Assembly: GCF_001038625.1 (NCBI RefSeq)
Contig: NZ_CP011803.1
Location: 5,642,001 to 5,706,000 of the forward strand
DNA length: 64,000 bases
Reading direction: 5' to 3'
DNA from: Clostridium carboxidivorans P7
GTDB lineage: Bacteria > Bacillota > Clostridia > Clostridiales > Clostridiaceae
Each line of letters starts with the position of its first letter. The stretch's first letter is position 1. The notes under the pieces were generated by a model, which ran no database searches, had not been told where the DNA came from, and saw only the letters and a program-made list of their open reading frames with translations. The position numbers and the translations under genes are program-made. Below, piece by piece: positions 61,412 to 64,000 of the stretch.

Positions 61412-62737
61412 ATGTTTAAAAGTTTCCGAGGTGGGGTACATCCTAATGACAGAAAAAGTTATACTTCAGGTAAAGCTATAGAAGTATTACCAGTACCCAA
61501 TAAGGTTACAATTCCTGTTAGACAACACATTGGCGCGCCTTGTTCACCAATAGTAAAAAAAGGTGATGAAGTAAAAAAAGGACAGGTTATTGCAAAAACA
61601 GATGCTTTTGTTTCTGCTAATATTCATTCTTCAATATCAGGTACAGTAGTTGATATTGGTGATTATAACCATCCTGTATTTGGTAAGTGCCAGGCAATTG
61701 TTATTGAAAATGACGGGAAAGATGAATGGGTAGAAGGAATCCCTGTTGAAAGAAATGACTGGGAAAAGTTAGACAAAAAGGAACTGCTAAATATTATTAA
61801 AGAGGCAGGCATTGTTGGAATGGGAGGAGCAACTTTCCCTACACATGTTAAGCTTTCTCCACCACCAGATAAAAAGGTTGATACGTTTATTTTGAATGCA
61901 GCTGAATGTGAACCTTATTTAACAGCTGATCATAGAATGATGCTTGAACAAAGTGAGCGTATTGTTAATGGTGTAAAAATAACAATGAAAGTTCTTGGTA
62001 TCGATAAAGGTTATGTTGGTATAGAACAAAACAAACCAGATGCTATAGACGTTATGACTAAAGCATTTGAAGGTACAGGGGTACAAGTTGTTGGACTTCC
62101 AACAAAATATCCTCAAGGTGCTGAAAAAATGTTAATCAGAGTTTTGGTAGAGAAAGAAGTACCATCTGGTGGATTGCCAGCAGATGTAGGTGTCGTAGTT
62201 CAAAATGTTGGTACTGTTGCAGCTATAAGTGATGCAGTACTTAAAGGAATTCCATTAATAGAAAGAGTTACAACTATTAGTGGTGGAGCTATAAAAGAGC
62301 CTAAAAATCTTTTAGTAAGAGTTGGTACTCTATTTTCAGATGCAATAGAATATTGTGGAGGTTTTTCAGAAACTCCAGAAAAATTACTTTCAGGTGGTCC
62401 TATGATGGGAATGGCTCAATCTCATATAGATTTACCTATAATTAAAGGTGTATCTGGAATATTAGCTTTAAGTAAAAAAGATGTTAACTCAGGAAGAGAA
62501 TCAGCATGCATTCATTGTGGTCGTTGTGTAGAGGTATGTCCTATGCACTTAGTTCCAAGTAAGCTTAGTATCCTTGGTGAAAGAGGTTTATACGAGCAAG
62601 CTAAAGAAGAAGCAAATCTTTTAGATTGCGTAGAATGCGGAAGTTGTGTTTATGTATGCCCTGCTAAACGTAATATTGTTCAATATATAAAATATTGTAA
62701 GGCACAAAATGCAGCTCAAAATGCAAAGAAGAAGTAA
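61412..62737 (+). CDS. rnfC: Rnf complex subunit C (electron input, Fe-S)
   Basis: Peripheral subunit of the ion-translocating ferredoxin:NAD oxidoreductase, predicted to carry FMN, NADH and two [4Fe-4S] clusters. The 441 residues include GGVHPNDRK, a biotinyl-like domain, the glycine-rich GMGGATFPTHVKL (about 130) and two ferredoxin motifs, CIHCGRCVEVCP near residue 366 and CVECGSCVYVCP near residue 405. It begins 101 bases after rseC with a possible common transcript. Confidence 0.96.
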   Translation: MFKSFRGGVHPNDRKSYTSGKAIEVLPVPNKVTIPVRQHIGAPCSPIVKKGDEVKKGQVIAKTDAFVSANIHSSISGTVVDIGDYNHPVFGKCQAIVIENDGKDEWVEGIPVERNDWEKLDKKELLNIIKEAGIVGMGGATFPTHVKLSPPPDKKVDTFILNAAECEPYLTADHRMMLEQSERIVNGVKITMKVLGIDKGYVGIEQNKPDAIDVMTKAFEGTGVQVVGLPTKYPQGAEKMLIRVLVEKEVPSGGLPADVGVVVQNVGTVAAISDAVLKGIPLIERVTTISGGAIKEPKNLLVRVGTLFSDAIEYCGGFSETPEKLLSGGPMMGMAQSHIDLPIIKGVSGILALSKKDVNSGRESACIHCGRCVEVCPMHLVPSKLSILGERGLYEQAKEEANLLDCVECGSCVYVCPAKRNIVQYIKYCKAQNAAQNAKKK

Positions 62738-62751
62738 GGGGGAGAATATTA

Positions 62752-63744
62752 ATGGCTGAAGTAGAATTAAAAGACAAGCTATTTACCGTTTCTGCATCAC
62801 CACATATTCGTTCAGAAGAATCTGTTTCTAAAATTATGTGGACTGTTAATGCAACTTTAGTACCAGCAGCTATTTTTGGTATTTGGAATTTTGGAATTAA
62901 TGCATTAGTTACAATTATAGCAGGTATTGTATCTGCAGTAGTTTTTGAATATGCTGTACAAAAAATAAGAAATAAACCTATAACTATAAGTGATGGTAGT
63001 GCTGTTTTAACAGGATTACTTATAGCAATGTGTGTTTCGCCAAAGGTTCCATTTTATATGGTTATATTTGGTTCATTTATTGCAATAGTTATAGCAAAAC
63101 ATTCTATGGGTGGATTAGGTTACAATATATTTAACCCAGCTCACATAGGTAGAGCAGCTATGATGGCTTCATGGCCAGTATTTATGACAAGTTGGACAGT
63201 TCTTCGTGCTTCTGGTGTTGATACTGTAACAAGTGCTACACCTTTAGGAATTTTAAAATTACAAGGTTATTCAAAACTTATTGAAACTTTTGGAGGACAA
63301 GCAAATCTTTATAAGGCATTATTTATAGGTACTCGTAATGGTTGTATTGGTGAAACTTCAACAGTTTTATTAGTTCTTGGAGGATTATATTTAATTTATA
63401 AAAAATATATTAACTGGGAAGTACCTGTTGTTATGATAGCAACAGTTGGCATTTTAACTTGGGTATTTGGACCATCAGGTATGTTTACAGGAGATCCAGT
63501 ATTCCATATGATGGCGGGTGGATTAATAATAGGAGCATTCTTTATGGCTACTGATATGGTTACTACTCCAATTACGCGTAAAGGACAAATCATATTTGCT
63601 TTTGGAGCAGGATTAATTACTACATTGATTAGATTAAAGGGTGGATATCCAGAAGGCGTTTGTTATTCATTATTACTTATGAACTGCGTAAGTCCTTTAA
63701 TTGATCGTCTATGCCCTCCAAAAAAATTCGGAGCAAGGAGGTAA
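62752..63744 (+). CDS. rnfD: Rnf complex subunit D (flavin-bearing membrane subunit)
   Basis: The 330-residue membrane protein has nine to ten segments. The SPHIRSEESVSKIMW start, the ITISDGSAVLTGLLIAMCV region and the DTVTSATPLG stretch (near residue 160), where the threonine that carries covalent FMN in characterised RnfD proteins is expected, are all visible. It follows rnfC by 14 bases. Confidence 0.95.
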   Translation: MAEVELKDKLFTVSASPHIRSEESVSKIMWTVNATLVPAAIFGIWNFGINALVTIIAGIVSAVVFEYAVQKIRNKPITISDGSAVLTGLLIAMCVSPKVPFYMVIFGSFIAIVIAKHSMGGLGYNIFNPAHIGRAAMMASWPVFMTSWTVLRASGVDTVTSATPLGILKLQGYSKLIETFGGQANLYKALFIGTRNGCIGETSTVLLVLGGLYLIYKKYINWEVPVVMIATVGILTWVFGPSGMFTGDPVFHMMAGGLIIGAFFMATDMVTTPITRKGQIIFAFGAGLITTLIRLKGGYPEGVCYSLLLMNCVSPLIDRLCPPKKFGARR

Positions 63745-63750
63745 TTAAAA

Positions 63751-64000
63751 ATGGCAGAACAGCATGTAGAAAAACATTATAGTACATTTCAAATAGCTAT
63801 GAATTTAACAGCAGCCTGTTTTATATCAGGAATAATTATAGCTATGGTATATTTTGTAACTCATCCTATAGCTGTAAAGAATAGTAAGGCGCTTGAAGTT
63901 CAATCAATGCAGAAGTTAATTTCTGATGCAGATAAGTTTGAAAAAATTCAAGGAAAAGAAGGATGGTACACTGCAAAGAGTGGTGAAAAAACTGTAGGTT
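63751..64000 (+). CDS. rnfG: Rnf complex subunit G, N-terminal part
   Basis: The ATG at 63751 lies six bases after CAAGGAGGTAA and the frame stays open to the window end (83 complete codons). It has one membrane segment (about residues 20-40) and then the start of the periplasm-side FMN-binding domain (VKNSKALEVQSMQK). The covalent FMN motif lies beyond the window. The order C-D-G fits the known operon. Confidence 0.9.
   Translation, partial: MAEQHVEKHYSTFQIAMNLTAACFISGIIIAMVYFVTHPIAVKNSKALEVQSMQKLISDADKFEKIQGKEGWYTAKSGEKTVG

Overview
The window is a low-GC (roughly 30 percent by eye), almost entirely plus-strand chromosomal segment of a spore-forming, anaerobic Firmicute, most likely a Clostridium. 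The support is the spoIIIA operon, spo0A, spoIVB and spoIIM, a meso-diaminopimelate type MurE, strong purine-rich ribosome binding sites, and an Rnf complex headed by an rseC gene. The rseC-rnfCDG order is what I know from energy-conserving clostridia of the C. ljungdahlii / C. kluyveri type; the species assignment is inference. I see no insertion sequence, prophage, CRISPR array, tRNA or rRNA.

Layout. (1) 0-11 kb: division and cell-wall cluster murE-murF-mraY-spoVE-ftsQ-DUF881-sbp-DUF881-yggS-sepF-yggT-ylmH-divIVA, with murG, murC, ftsA, ftsZ and the sigE/sigG block missing from their usual places. (2) 11-24 kb: a divergent aroB-like gene with mtnN, a DksA-type zinc-finger gene, lspA-rluD, pyrR-uraA under PyrR RNA control, an amidase, an rlmL-type methyltransferase, convergent rqcH, then dapF and a lipoprotein. 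(3) 23-30 kb: a type IV pilus / type II secretion-like operon (ATPase, platform protein, five prepilin-like proteins, PilM/N/O-like proteins). (4) 30-38 kb: pepP, efp, a zinc-ribbon protein and the complete spoIIIAA-AH operon for the mother-cell side of the forespore feeding channel. (5) 37-49 kb: asp23-like, nusB, xseAB, ispA, a large structured noncoding RNA that I identify as OLE RNA, its partner membrane protein oapA, dxs, tlyA, nadK, two tandem argR genes and recN. (6) 49-60 kb: spoIVB, spo0A, a 56-residue helical protein, a Nudix hydrolase, spoIIM, a small membrane protein, a xerD-like gene, dacF, scpAB, ytfJ, a DUF2953 gene and a second D,D-carboxypeptidase. (7) 59.6-64 kb: a 1.3-kb AT-rich noncoding region with several candidate promoters, then rseC-rnfC-rnfD-rnfG (cut by the window end).

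The genes serve peptidoglycan synthesis and division, sporulation, isoprenoid precursor supply (ispA and dxs flanking OLE RNA and oapA), arginine regulation, pyrimidine salvage and ion-motive electron transfer. The most interesting points are the OLE RNA-oapA pair, a structured element with a possible pseudoknot just before spoIIID-operon gene spoIIIAD, an AroB homologue and a XerD homologue that both lack catalytic residues, an argR tandem pair in which one copy has a changed arginine-contact position, a platform-protein gene with no standard start codon lying in frame behind its ATPase gene, and a PyrR-binding hairpin placed directly on the uraA ribosome binding site.
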